A stretch of DNA of 64,000 bases from Actinospica robiniae DSM 44927 (GCF_000504285.1 NZ_KI632511.1:9530154-9594153); one strand, 5' to 3'. Positions 1 through 7,823 are shown, counted from the stretch's first letter. Numbers and translations are program-made. Notes: generated by a model not told the origin, from the letters alone.

Positions 1-64
1 CGTTCACAGCCATAGGCCCAAGTCAACACCCTGGGCCGCTCCCGCGAGGGGATGACGGCCGAAT

Positions 65-90
65 CCGCCGGAACCGGCCGACCCCGGCGG
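65..90 (-). terminator. Possible hairpin terminator after the PPOX gene
   Basis: Perfect 7-bp inverted repeat (65-71 CCGCCGG, 84-90 CCGGCGG) with a 12-nt loop, lying 16 bp past the stop codon of the leftward PPOX gene. There is no T-tract, which is usual for actinomycete terminators. The remaining sequence of 1-105 shows no gene. Confidence 0.35.
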
Positions 91-105
91 GGAACAGGCG
101 TCGGC

Positions 106-510
106 TCAGAGCCCGGAGGCGCGCTCGATGGCGAAGCGCAGCAGAACCCTGCGGTCGCGCTCCATGGCGGCCCGGTACTCGGGCCAGTCGTCGTGCTCGC
201 CGCTCAGCCGCCGGTAGTAGTCCACCAGCGCGTCGATCCGGTCCTCGCCGTCGACGAACTCGGCGGTGCCCTCGACCTGGACCCAGCGTCCGTAGAAAGC
301 GTCGTTGAACACGCAGAGGGACACCCGCGGATCGCGCCGCGCATTGCGGGTCTTGGCCCGGTCCTCGGTGACGCTGATGATCACTCGTCCTTCGTCGTCG
401 ATGCCGGCCGTGACCGGGGACTGTTGGACGCGGCCGTCGCGGCGGAAGGTGGCGAGCACGCCGCGGTGGTGGTCGGCGAGGAAGGCGCGGGCATCTGCGA
501 TGTCTGTCAT
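106..510 (-). CDS. PPOX-class F420/FMN-dependent oxidoreductase
   Basis: 134-aa single-domain protein of the pyridoxamine-5'-phosphate-oxidase-like split-barrel fold. The N-terminal segment (LATFRRDGRVQQSPVT) and the central 'VIISVTEDRAKTRNARRDPR' stretch are typical of actinobacterial PPOX proteins that bind F420 or FMN and reduce small molecules in the cytoplasm. The ATG at 510 was chosen because family members start a few residues before 'ARAFLADHHRGVLAT'; the open frame continues upstream to 645 with Pro/Arg-rich, unconserved sequence. It is divergent from the DUF1992 gene, with 121 bp between starts. Cofactor choice (F420 or FMN) and substrate cannot be read from sequence. Confidence 0.85.
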   Translation of the reverse strand: MTDIADARAFLADHHRGVLATFRRDGRVQQSPVTAGIDDEGRVIISVTEDRAKTRNARRDPRVSLCVFNDAFYGRWVQVEGTAEFVDGEDRIDALVDYYRRLSGEHDDWPEYRAAMERDRRVLLRFAIERASGL

Positions 511-631
511 GCCCGGCACAACGCGCGGCGGCCGCGGTGGATTCCGCACGGTGGGCCGGGTGGGGTGCAGGCGCGGGTGGTCGGCTGCGGGCTCAGGGTG
601 GCTTGCTGCGGTGCGCGAGTAAAATGAGGAT

Positions 632-1093
632 ATGAGCGGTGCCAATTGGGAGTCTCGGCACGACGGGCTGATCGATCAGCAGATCCGCGCCGCCCAGGCG
701 CGCGGCGAATTCGACGATCTGCCGGGATTCGGCAAGCCCCTGGCCGACGACAAGATGCCGTATCGGCCCGACTGGTGGCTGCACGAGGTGGTCAAGCGCG
801 AAGGTGCGGGCGTGCACGTCGTGCCGCTGCCGCTCGCGCTGCGCAAACTCGCGGACGAGCTGACCGCCGGAGCCGAGAAGCTGAGCGCCGAGCGTGACGT
901 GCGCGGCGCCGTCGCCGACTACAACGAGCGGGCGGCCAAGGCGAGGCTGTTGCCGCAGGTCGGCCGACCGATCGTGCTGCCGCCGCTCGATGCCGACGAG
1001 ATCGTTGCGGCCTGGCGGGCTCGGCGCGCCGAGAAGGCCGCGGGCACCGACGGTGGCTCCGGAGCCGACGCAGACGCTGACGGGGGCCGGTAG
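632..1093 (+). CDS. DUF1992 (DnaJC28-like conserved) protein
   Basis: 153 aa. Residues about 6-75 carry the DUF1992 signature 'LIDQQIRAAQARGEFDDLPG' followed by 'GKPL', shared with the conserved region of DnaJ homolog subfamily C member 28. No J domain is present. Its molecular role is not established. The C-terminal 20 residues are a Gly/Ala/Asp tail. The start ATG has a good Shine-Dalgarno (GAGG 6 bases upstream). It is a soluble, probably cytoplasmic protein, apparently monocistronic and closed by a strong hairpin that overlaps its stop codon. Confidence 0.85.
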   Translation: MSGANWESRHDGLIDQQIRAAQARGEFDDLPGFGKPLADDKMPYRPDWWLHEVVKREGAGVHVVPLPLALRKLADELTAGAEKLSAERDVRGAVADYNERAAKARLLPQVGRPIVLPPLDADEIVAAWRARRAEKAAGTDGGSGADADADGGR

Positions 1094-1105
1094 GACCGGC
1101 CCCCG
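1081..1105 (+). terminator. Hairpin terminator overlapping the DUF1992 stop codon
   Basis: Perfect 10-bp GC-rich stem (1081-1090 with 1096-1105) around a 5-nt loop that contains the TAG stop codon (1091-1093). It lies between convergent genes, so it may act in both directions. Confidence 0.7.
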
Positions 1106-1140
1106 CGTTGAGCGGTTGGAATGTCGTTCAGTCATTCAGT

Positions 1141-1185
1141 TGTGCGAGATGCGGAATGCGAGATGCGTGGTGCGTGATGCGGATC
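1141..1185. repeat. Short degenerate GATGCG-rich repeat
   Basis: About 45 bases downstream of the chitinase stop consist of repeats of an 8-9-mer around 'GAGATGCG/TGATGCG' (gagatgcgg, gagatgcgt, gtgatgcgg). It looks like simple slippage sequence; no function is visible. Confidence 0.4.
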
Positions 1186-1198
1186 GCCGGGTGCGGGA

Positions 1199-2965
1199 TC
1201 AGCCCGCGGTCAACGTGAAGTCGTCCGCGTAGACGTTGCCCTGGCCGTACCAGCCGTGGATGAACACGGTCACCGCGCCGGACGAGCCGGTGGTGAAGCT
1301 GACCGAGAGCTTGCTCCACGAGCTCGAGGAGCCCCACGTGGACGCGGAGGCGCCGCCGCTCACGCCGATGAAGGCGTAGTTGCCCTGCACGTAGCCGCTG
1401 AGCGTGTACTTCGTGTTGGCGGACAGGGTCACCGACTGGTCGCACTCGCCGGTCGCGCTGGCGGTCGGCACTTCCTGCAGCGCGTACTTGCCCGCGTGCA
1501 CGGTCGTGGTCTGCACCGAGTCGCCGGACAGGCAGGTCCACGGGCTCGCGCTGCCGGTCTCGAAGTTGCCGTTGACCAGCGAACCGCCGCTGCTGGTCGT
1601 GCCGCCGGTGACCGTGAGCGTGTAGGTCGCGCTCTGGGTACCGGAGGCCGCAGTGCCGGTGATGGTGATCGGGTAGGTGCCCGACGCCGTGGCCGAGGTG
1701 GTGGTGATGGTGGCCGTGGCGGACGAGCCGGCCGTGACCGAGCTCGGGCTGAAGGAGACCGTCACGCCACTCGGCGCGCCGCCAGCGCTCAGCGCCACGC
1801 TCTGGGCCGAGCCCGCGGTCACGGCCGTCTTCACGGTCGCCGTAGCGGAGGAGCCCGCCGCCACCGAGGCGGAGGTCGGCGAGACCGACACGGAGAAGTT
1901 GTTCGACGGTGCGGTCGAACCGCCGCTGAACGGGGCGAAGGCGTGGCTGAAGAACCACGTGCTCTGCGAGATGCCGGAGCAGCTGTCGGAACCGCCCGTC
2001 CCGACGCAGCCGCCGTTGTCCCGCTCCAGCGCCCAGAACGACAGGGTATTGATGCCCTTGCTCTGGGCCCAGCTGAGCACGGTGCTCGCGTCCGCGGTGG
2101 TGAAGGTCTCGGCCGCGCCGTAGTCGTCGATGCCGACCATCTCGGTGACGCCGATCATGCCCCACAGCTGGGCGGAGGTGTAGGACGGGTAGAGGGTCTG
2201 CAGCTGGCTGAAGAGGCCGGAGGCGGCGGACTCGGTGTCGTTGGCCATCTCGTGGGTGGCCCCGTCGTAGTAGTCGAACGTCATGATGTTCGCGACGCTG
2301 ACGGTGGCACCCTGGGTCTTGGCGTTCTGCAGCACGGCCAGGCCGGAGGAGGCCAGGCCGCTGGTGGTGGTGGGAAGGGTGTAGGAGAACTGGATGGCGC
2401 GGTTGTTCGCCGCCGCCCACGACTCGACCTGCGCCACCGCCTGGTTGCGCCGGGTGATGCCGGCCGAGTTCGTCAGGGAGTTGTCCTCGACGTCGAGGTC
2501 GATCCGGGAGACGTTGTAGGTGGTGATGACGCTCTCGTAGACCGCTGCGATCGAGCTGACGTTGGTGCAGCTGTCGGCGATGTCGGTACCGCCGTCGTCG
2601 GCCGCGTACCCGCCGAAGGACGGGATGATGTTGCCGCCGTTGGCCTGGATGGAGGCGAAGTCGCTGCCCCAGGTCGACGAGGCGATCGGCTGGCTGGAGT
2701 CGCCGTTCCAGTAGGCGGTGCACGAGCCCTTGCTCGCCGTCTGCAGGAACGCTGCGGTCAGGTACTTGTCGCCGGACGCCTGGGACTCGGCGAGTGGATC
2801 GTCGCCGCTGTACGCCTCCCAGTAGGGGGCGAAGACGTGGGCCGGCAGCGGGGTGTTGGTGGTCGCGGCGGACGCGCCGCCCGCGCCGAGCACCACCAGT
2901 CCCGCCGACGTGGCGGCGAGTGCGGCGGCGGTGCAGGCCGCTTTCCACTTACGGGGTCGGAGCAT
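1199..2965 (-). CDS. Secreted GH18 chitinase-like hydrolase with C-terminal carbohydrate-binding module
   Basis: 588 aa. Sec signal peptide at residues about 1-34 (RPRK, hydrophobic core, ASA-A cleavage). GH18 barrel at about 40-345 with the DxDxE motif intact (IDLDVED; the Glu is the acid/base) and 'GGNIIPSFGG' on the preceding strand. An Ig-like Ser/Thr/Ala-rich beta module (about 355-450) follows, then a CenC/CBM4-9-like jelly roll (begins LVNGNFETGSASPWTC). Predicted to cut chitin or related GlcNAc polymers outside the cell. The ATG at 2965 follows AGGAGAGG. A consensus-like promoter with a DasR-type palindrome in its spacer lies upstream (3026-3054). It is a paralog of the gene at 5176-6984: same catalytic type and same C-terminal module, different middle domains. 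Confidence 0.9.
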   Translation of the reverse strand: MLRPRKWKAACTAAALAATSAGLVVLGAGGASAATTNTPLPAHVFAPYWEAYSGDDPLAESQASGDKYLTAAFLQTASKGSCTAYWNGDSSQPIASSTWGSDFASIQANGGNIIPSFGGYAADDGGTDIADSCTNVSSIAAVYESVITTYNVSRIDLDVEDNSLTNSAGITRRNQAVAQVESWAAANNRAIQFSYTLPTTTSGLASSGLAVLQNAKTQGATVSVANIMTFDYYDGATHEMANDTESAASGLFSQLQTLYPSYTSAQLWGMIGVTEMVGIDDYGAAETFTTADASTVLSWAQSKGINTLSFWALERDNGGCVGTGGSDSCSGISQSTWFFSHAFAPFSGGSTAPSNNFSVSVSPTSASVAAGSSATATVKTAVTAGSAQSVALSAGGAPSGVTVSFSPSSVTAGSSATATITTTSATASGTYPITITGTAASGTQSATYTLTVTGGTTSSGGSLVNGNFETGSASPWTCLSGDSVQTTTVHAGKYALQEVPTASATGECDQSVTLSANTKYTLSGYVQGNYAFIGVSGGASASTWGSSSSWSKLSVSFTTGSSGAVTVFIHGWYGQGNVYADDFTLTAG

Positions 2966-3025
2966 GGGCCTCTCCTGGGATGGCTGGAGCAGGACTGTTC
3001 TGACACCGGCCGGTGTACCAGGCAC

Positions 3026-3054
3026 ATAATTGGACTAGACCATCAGTCTGTCAA
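3026..3054 (-). promoter_or_regulatory. Chitinase promoter with DasR-like (dre) operator in the spacer
   Basis: Reading leftward: TTGACA (3054-3049), a 17-bp spacer, then AATTAT (3031-3026), about 60 bp before the chitinase start. The spacer contains TGGTCTAGTCCA (3042-3031), one base from the palindromic core TGGTCTAGACCA of the DasR-responsive element known from Streptomyces chitinase genes. Binding there would block RNA polymerase; release by GlcNAc-6-P is the known DasR mechanism. Its action here is inferred. Confidence 0.65.
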
Positions 3055-3302
3055 GAACCCTTACTTACTCGATCTCGCCGACCTCGGACGACACGGGCCG
3101 GCGGGGCGGTATGCCGCGCAGGTCAGCGGATTCCAGGCGCAGAGCGCCGACCCGACGACGGCGGAGAAAGCCCGGCGCCCGCGATGTCGCAACGCCCCGG
3201 CGCGCCCGCTCGCCCCCGCCGATTCGGCATAAGTCGAACCTTGACATGCGTCATCTCATATCATCAATCGCAGAAATATGGCCATTGATGGATGTCAATC
3301 AG
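3055..3302. other. Intergenic region with an AT-rich nested dyad
   Basis: No convincing gene. The right end (3241-3298) is unusually AT-rich for this genome. It carries two nested perfect 7-bp inverted repeats: TTGACAT (3241-3247) with ATGTCAA (3292-3298), and CATCAAT (3262-3268) with ATTGATG (3284-3290). It lies between the GNAT stop and the chitinase promoter; it could be an operator or a remnant of a regulatory region. Confidence 0.5.
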
Positions 3303-3950
3303 CTATGCGCGCAGTCCCACGCAGTCCAGCGCCCAGAACGTCTCGGAGTACACCAGGGTGCCGGTCATCCACGGCTGATACCCCGCCAACCGCGCGACCT
3401 GGAACGCGAGGGGCGGAATCCGCAGCGAGGGTGAGCGGAAACCCACCGCGTCGGCACGCTCGAAGCCCCTAGCGCCGTAGTAGATCGCCGAGCCCTCGAG
3501 GAAGAGCAGCGGCACGTCCCGTTCGTCGGCCGCCGCGATGGCGCGGCGCACGAGCCGAGTGCCGATCCCGCGACCCTGATACTCCGGCAGTACCGCGAGC
3601 GGCGAGAGCACGAGCACGTCCACCAGCCGTCGCGGCGCGTCGAGCCGACTCGCGCTGAGCATCACGTGGCCGACGAGGCGGCCGTCGCACTCGGCCACGT
3701 ACGCCTGCGCGGCCAGCGGCGCCGGCGCCGCCCGCAGCGCATCGGCGAGCGCGCCCACCCGGTCGTCGCCGAAGGCCGCCGAGATCAGTGCCCGAGCAGC
3801 GGCGAGATCGGCCGGAGTCTCCTCCCGGATGACGACGTCCAGAGCGCGCTCGGCGTCGTCTTCGTCGTCTTCGTATAGCGCCTCCTCTCGCGGGGATTCT
3901 GAGTTCTGGGCTTCCTGGTGCTCGGTCGCTTCACCGTGTGTGTCGGGCAT
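3303..3950 (-). CDS. GNAT family N-acetyltransferase (YhbS-like)
   Basis: 215 aa. The GNAT fold occupies about residues 38-190. It has the acetyl-CoA pyrophosphate loop 'LPEYQGRGIGTRLVRRAI' (motif A) and 'YYGARGFERA' near the C-terminus, as in YhbS-type acetyltransferases of unknown substrate. The first 37 residues are very acidic and low-complexity (many Glu/Asp) and are not part of the fold; a later start is possible, but I see no better one with a ribosome site. Cytoplasmic. It stands alone between the chitinase promoter region and the cupin gene. Confidence 0.85.
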   Translation of the reverse strand: MPDTHGEATEHQEAQNSESPREEALYEDDEDDAERALDVVIREETPADLAAARALISAAFGDDRVGALADALRAAPAPLAAQAYVAECDGRLVGHVMLSASRLDAPRRLVDVLVLSPLAVLPEYQGRGIGTRLVRRAIAAADERDVPLLFLEGSAIYYGARGFERADAVGFRSPSLRIPPLAFQVARLAGYQPWMTGTLVYSETFWALDCVGLRA

Positions 3951-4071
3951 GCGCGGATCGTAGGCGGGTGCGTCCGGAGCGCACCACGCCTTTTCCGTCG
4001 CCGCTCAAGGTGCTGTGAGACGTGGCCGTGTCCGCGGCGCGTCCCCGGCGCCTCCGCGGCGCGCCCATGGC

Positions 4072-4101
4072 GTGTCCACGGCGTGTCCACAGCGCGTCAG
4101 A
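4072..4101. repeat. Short GGCGTGTCCAC direct repeats
   Basis: Two tandem 11-bp copies of GGCGTGTCCAC, plus diverged flanking copies, between the GNAT start and the cupin stop. Related simple sequence occurs at about 7850-7900. No function is evident. Confidence 0.35.
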
Positions 4102-4107
4102 TCGTGC

Positions 4108-4482
4108 TCAGTTGGCCCAGGGCGGGCTCACCTTGCTTCCGTCGGTCAGTTCGGCGGAGAGTCCCATGCTGGTGGCGGCCCAGATCAGCGCGTCCGCAGC
4201 GTCGAGGTTGTCCAGGCGCAGCACGCTGTGGGCGGGGGCGACGACGACGTCGCCGGGGGCGAGGGTGGACTCCTGGCCGTCTATGGACACGCGTGGGTTT
4301 CCTTCGAGGACGAGGAAGATCTCCTCGCGGCTGATCCGGTGCCCGGCGCCTGACTGGCCGGGCGGGAGCCGGGTGCTCCAGGCGCACAGTTCGCCGCTGC
4401 CCGTGCCGGAGTTCGCGTAGGCGGTGAAGACGGCTCCGTGCATGCGGTGCTCGGTGCCTTCGGTGGAACGGATGACGGGCAT
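4108..4482 (-). CDS. Cupin-domain protein
   Basis: 124-aa single cupin (beta-barrel) protein. The first cupin motif is partly kept (GHRISREEIFLVLEG: His, Glu, Glu-type metal ligands) and the second is PGDVVVAPAHSVLRL (Pro-Gly-Asp, His). Such small cupins bind a metal or small ligand, but the substrate is unknown. The ATG has a strong AGGAGG. It is divergent from the MarR regulator at 4615, and a 44-bp perfect palindrome sits between the two starts. It is therefore very likely the direct target of that regulator, perhaps responding to a phenolic, oxidant or antibiotic signal (inference). Confidence 0.8.
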   Translation of the reverse strand: MPVIRSTEGTEHRMHGAVFTAYANSGTGSGELCAWSTRLPPGQSGAGHRISREEIFLVLEGNPRVSIDGQESTLAPGDVVVAPAHSVLRLDNLDAADALIWAATSMGLSAELTDGSKVSPPWAN

Positions 4483-4542
4483 GGGGATGCCTCCTTGAGA
4501 GACGGTCGACGACGGTGGAACAAGCGGAGCTTGAGAACATCA

Positions 4543-4586
4543 GATCGACAAGCTGCTTGACTATATAGTCAAGCAGCTTGTCGATC
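4543..4586. promoter_or_regulatory. 44-bp perfect palindrome, probable MarR operator
   Basis: Positions 4543-4586 are a perfect, spacer-less inverted repeat centred at 4564/4565, with AT-rich core TTGACTATATAGTCAA (4557-4572). It lies between the divergent cupin (start 4482) and MarR gene (start 4615). MarR dimers typically bind 16-20-bp palindromes of this kind. The length suggests either two dimers or an additional hairpin function. Confidence 0.75.
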
Positions 4587-4614
4587 CTGTCAAGTCATAT
4601 GCGACCATGTATTC

Positions 4615-5133
4615 GTGACGAACGAGCCGACCTGGCACGGCGAACGCCGAGAGTCGGGCACGACCGGGCCCGCCGATGACGACGCCCATGACGCCCACCA
4701 CCTGCTCGCTCTGCCGGCGCTGCTGCTGGGCGCGGCGGGGACGCTGGTGCAGGCGATCCACGACGGAGTCGAGCGACGCGGGTTCGTCGGGTTGCGGCCG
4801 GCGCATGGCTTCGCCTTTGTCCGGCTGACTCCCGATGGGGCGAGCATCGCCGAGGTCGCCGAGCATCTGGGCGTGACGAAGCAGGCCGCCAGCCAACTGG
4901 TCGACGACCTGGTGCGGCGCGGCTACGTGCGGGTCCAGACGCATCCTCGCGACGCCCGGGCGAAGCTCGTCACGCTGACGGAGGCCGGTTGGGCGTGCAC
5001 CGTGGCGGCCGACGAGGCGGCGCTGGAGGCCGTGCGTGAATGGGCCGAGGAGCTCGGCTCGGACCGGGTCGGCGAGCTCGTCGCCGACCTGGCCCGCGTC
5101 GCGAAGCCGGGCAGGCTCAAGCCGCTGTGGTAG
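4615..5133 (+). CDS. MarR-family transcriptional regulator
   Basis: 172 aa. Residues about 55-150 form a winged helix-turn-helix: 'SIAEVAEHLGVTKQAASQLV' is the recognition helix region and 'RDARAKLVTLTEAG' is the wing, both classic MarR. The first 25 residues are polar and unstructured. It starts at GTG with no recognisable ribosome site; an ATG 8 bp upstream reads straight to a stop. Probably autoregulated and controlling the divergent cupin through the palindrome at 4543-4586. The ligand is unknown. Confidence 0.88.
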   Translation: MTNEPTWHGERRESGTTGPADDDAHDAHHLLALPALLLGAAGTLVQAIHDGVERRGFVGLRPAHGFAFVRLTPDGASIAEVAEHLGVTKQAASQLVDDLVRRGYVRVQTHPRDARAKLVTLTEAGWACTVAADEAALEAVREWAEELGSDRVGELVADLARVAKPGRLKPLW

Positions 5134-5175
5134 CCGGAGTTCAGAGCCTGCCGCGGCCTCGCGCTCATCGCGTTC

Positions 5176-6984
5176 TCACTGCACGCTGATGCCGTCGGCG
5201 TAGTACGTCGGTTCGGCGTACCAGCCGTGGATGTAGACCGTGACAGACGTCGTCGACGCGCCGGTCGTGAAGGACACGCTCAGGGTCTGGAAGCCGGAGG
5301 TGCCGGGCGTCCAGGTGTTCGTGTCGGTGGTGCCGGTGCCGGTGACGCCGATGTAGACGTACGAGCCTTGGATCTGGCCGCTGAGGGTGTAGGTGTGGCT
5401 CGGCGAGACCGTGATCACCTGGGTGCACTGGGCGTCGGCGGAGCTGGTCGGCGTGGCTTGCAACGCGTGGGCGGCGCCGGGCGCGGTAGGCGAGCTGACG
5501 ACGGTCGCCGTGCCGGAGTCGCAGGTCCAGGGGGAGAGGGAACCAGTGCTGAAGCTGCCGTTGGTCACCAGGTTTCCGCCGCTCGGCGTGCCGGTCGGGC
5601 TAGCTGACGCGCTGGCCGACGCCGACGGGCTGGCGGACGCCGAAGCGCTCGCCGATGCGGACGCGGACGGGCTCGCCGAGTGGGACGGGCTGGCGGACGC
5701 CGACGGGCTTGCCGAGTGCGACGGGCTGGGCGAGCTGCCGCCGCTGCCGCCGCAGGGGCCGTCGTCGAGCCAGGCGCCGGAGTCAGTGGGCGGGGTGCCG
5801 CCTTCGGTCCAGTAGGCGGCGGTCCAGTTGTGGCCACCGTAGGTGACCTCCATGCCCTGCGTGTAGACCTGCGTGGCGCTGAACTGTGCCGAGATGCAGG
5901 CGGGCTGGGGTGGCGCGGGCGGGAGGGTGGTGGGAGCCCAGTTGGCGAACTGGGTGTCGTACTTGGTGAAGTCGAAGTTGTTCTGGGTCACCGAGCTGCA
6001 GTCGCCGGAGAGCTTGCCGTTGTTGGTCGGCGGGTTGCATTCGACGTCTCGGTTGACATCCCAGAACGTGTATCTCGACATATTGTGCGACTCGGCGAAG
6101 GCGAGGTTGCCGGCGAAATCCGTCTGGGCGAAGTGCTCGCCGGTGTCGGTCTGGCCGTTCATCTGCGAGATGCCCTCGTGGTTCCAGGCGACCGCGCTGC
6201 TCCAACCGAAGGTCGAGACCAGCTGGGCGTTGAAGCCGGTGAGCGCCGACTGCTGGGCGGACGCGCCCGCGAAGCCGCCGTCGAACGGCATGAGCGAGTA
6301 GTCGGCGGGGACGAAGCCGTCGGACTTGGCCTGGTTGAGCAGGAGCTGGCCGAAGTAGTTGGCGCCGGTGGTCGTGGTGGGGATGGTGACGGACACGAGC
6401 AGGCCGGGGTTGTTCGTCTGCAGGATCTGGGCGGCGCCGAGTTCGTTCGCGATCGCGGCGGAGTTCTCGATCTCGGGTTCCTCGAGGTCGAAGTCGATCG
6501 CGTGCAGCGAGTACTTCGCGATGACGCTCTGGTAGGCGGCCGCGGTGGCCGACGCGGTGCCGCACTCCTGGCCGAGCTTCGTCCCGCCGTAGCCGCCGGC
6601 CGAGACGGAGACGTCGCCGCCGTCCGCACGCACCTCGCTGATCACTGCCGCGACCTGCGTGTCCGAGCTGACCGGGTCGGTGCCGTCCCAGGTCGGCGTG
6701 CAGCCGCCGCCGTTGGGGGCGAGGATGAAGGCGAGTTCGAAGGCTTTCTCGCCGGTGGCCGAGATGACCTGGCCGAGGTCGGGGGCGGCCGGGTCGAGCG
6801 TGTAGTAGTACGGCGCCGATTCATACCAGTTCGCGGTCAGACCGGACGCGGCGGACGCCGGGCCGGCGAGGGTGACGGTGAGGCCGGCGACGGTGGCCGC
6901 GGCGACGGCGAGCGCGCCGCCGGCTGCCGCCAGCCTGGTTCGGCGCGGGCGCGTTCCAATTCGGGGCACGGTGGTTCTACGCAT
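5176..6984 (-). CDS. Secreted GH18 chitinase-like hydrolase with CBM5/12 and C-terminal CBM
   Basis: 602 aa. Signal peptide with a long Arg-rich n-region (about 1-45, cleavage after ASA). GH18 domain at about 48-345 with DxDxE as IDFDLEE; the catalytic Glu is present. A small CBM5/12 chitin-binding domain follows (about 358-405; Trp-rich: GGHNWTAAYWTEGG, GAWLDDG). Then comes a roughly 55-residue Ser/Ala/Pro linker of near-perfect SAS repeats and a CenC/CBM4-9-like module homologous to that of the chitinase at 1199-2965. Predicted to degrade insoluble chitin extracellularly. A DasR-like palindrome lies 120 bp upstream (7104-7115). The linker DNA is repetitive and likely prone to slippage. Confidence 0.9.
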   Translation of the reverse strand: MRRTTVPRIGTRPRRTRLAAAGGALAVAAATVAGLTVTLAGPASAASGLTANWYESAPYYYTLDPAAPDLGQVISATGEKAFELAFILAPNGGGCTPTWDGTDPVSSDTQVAAVISEVRADGGDVSVSAGGYGGTKLGQECGTASATAAAYQSVIAKYSLHAIDFDLEEPEIENSAAIANELGAAQILQTNNPGLLVSVTIPTTTTGANYFGQLLLNQAKSDGFVPADYSLMPFDGGFAGASAQQSALTGFNAQLVSTFGWSSAVAWNHEGISQMNGQTDTGEHFAQTDFAGNLAFAESHNMSRYTFWDVNRDVECNPPTNNGKLSGDCSSVTQNNFDFTKYDTQFANWAPTTLPPAPPQPACISAQFSATQVYTQGMEVTYGGHNWTAAYWTEGGTPPTDSGAWLDDGPCGGSGGSSPSPSHSASPSASASPSHSASPSASASASASASASPSASASASASPTGTPSGGNLVTNGSFSTGSLSPWTCDSGTATVVSSPTAPGAAHALQATPTSSADAQCTQVITVSPSHTYTLSGQIQGSYVYIGVTGTGTTDTNTWTPGTSGFQTLSVSFTTGASTTSVTVYIHGWYAEPTYYADGISVQ

Positions 6985-7073
6985 GCTGCTGCTCCCACGG
7001 TTCGGAAGAGAACGTGTCGTCGAGCGGTGCGGTGAGCGGTGCGGGGAACGTGAACCGGGCCCAGTTCGCTGAC

Positions 7074-7115
7074 ACTGTGCTCTGGCGGGGCGGCCGCGTC
7101 AATAGGTCTAGTCCA
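7074..7115 (-). promoter_or_regulatory. Candidate promoter and DasR-like operator of the second chitinase
   Basis: TGGACTAGACCT on the minus strand (7115-7104) differs at two positions from the dre core TGGTCTAGACCA. It lies immediately upstream of a possible -35 TTGACG (7102-7097); the matching -10 (CACAGT, 7079-7074) is weak. The chitinase at 1199-2965 has the same kind of site. Confidence 0.5.
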
Positions 7116-7120
7116 TTTTG

Positions 7121-7210
7121 GTCGCGGCGGGTCGCGGCGGGTCGCGGCGGGTCGCGGGGAGTCGCGCCGAGTCGCGGCGGAATCTCCGCGTAATCTCCGC
7201 GTAATTTCCG
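7121..7210. repeat. Two adjoining tandem repeats (10-bp x6 and 11-bp x2.7)
   Basis: Six consecutive 10-mers run from 7121 to 7180: GTCGCGGCGG is exact in units 1, 2, 3 and 6, and units 4-5 are variants. They are followed directly by AATCTCCGCGT at 7181-7191 and 7192-7202 and a partial third copy at 7203-7210. They lie just upstream of the chitinase operator, between it and the next gene's stop codon. Confidence 0.9.
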
Positions 7211-7220
7211 TCCGCTGCGG

Positions 7221-7823
7221 TCAGCCGGGAAGCGTCCGCGGTGCGCTGGCGCCGATGCCGATCGGCTCGGAGCCCACCAGCCGCACGCCGGCGGGCCGGG
7301 GCAGTTCACGGTGCATCAGGACGACGTCGTAGCGGTCCTGGTCCTCGGCGACCGCGTTCGGGATCAGGCCCGTGCTACGGAAGCCGCAGTGCTCGTAGAG
7401 CGCGATGGCGCCGTGGTTGTTGCCGCGGACTTCGAGGCCGAGCACCTCCACGCCGTGGTCGGCGGCGTCGCCTGCGACCAGTTGCACCAGCATTCGGCCG
7501 ACGCCCAGGCCGCGGGCCGGCGGCGCGACGCAGACGCGGTCGATCTCGGCCAGTACGCGGCGGGTCCGGTACGGGCTGCGGGTCCACTGGGCGGTGCCGA
7601 GCACGTTGCCGTGCGCGTCGATGACGGCGCCGAGGCCTGCGTCGCCGAGGGCCGCCTGCTCGAGCAGGCGGTCGACGTGCTCGCGGTACCCACTGGCGGT
7701 GAGCGGTCCGGTCAGGCCCAACGCCTCGCGTCGGCCGACCGCCGCGGCGATCGTCTCGGCGACCGCGGCGAGCGCCGGCCCGTCCGCCGGGGTCAACATC
7801 AAGGCCTTGGTTTCGTCCGTCAT
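7221..7823 (-). CDS. GNAT family N-acetyltransferase
   Basis: 200 aa. GNAT fold with the acetyl-CoA loop 'RGLGVGRMLVQLVAGDA' and the downstream 'NHGAIALYEHCGFRSTG', matching motifs A and B of RimI-like acetyltransferases. The substrate is unknown. The ATG at 7823 was chosen because the fold begins about 8 residues later; the open frame runs on to 7931 with non-conserved sequence. An alternative start is the Met eight codons downstream. Cytoplasmic, standing alone, divergent from the phospholipase C gene. Confidence 0.82.
   Translation of the reverse strand: MTDETKALMLTPADGPALAAVAETIAAAVGRREALGLTGPLTASGYREHVDRLLEQAALGDAGLGAVIDAHGNVLGTAQWTRSPYRTRRVLAEIDRVCVAPPARGLGVGRMLVQLVAGDAADHGVEVLGLEVRGNNHGAIALYEHCGFRSTGLIPNAVAEDQDRYDVVLMHRELPRPAGVRLVGSEPIGIGASAPRTLPG

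Noticed and set aside
1256..3232. 658-codon rightward open frame covering the first chitinase
   Set aside because: It is the antisense shadow of the GH18 gene; its translation is Arg/Gly/Val-rich with no domain and it ignores the signal-peptide/GH18/CBM logic of the other strand.
7121..7210. CRISPR-like array
   Set aside because: The repeats are contiguous 10-11-mers without spacers and there are no cas genes.
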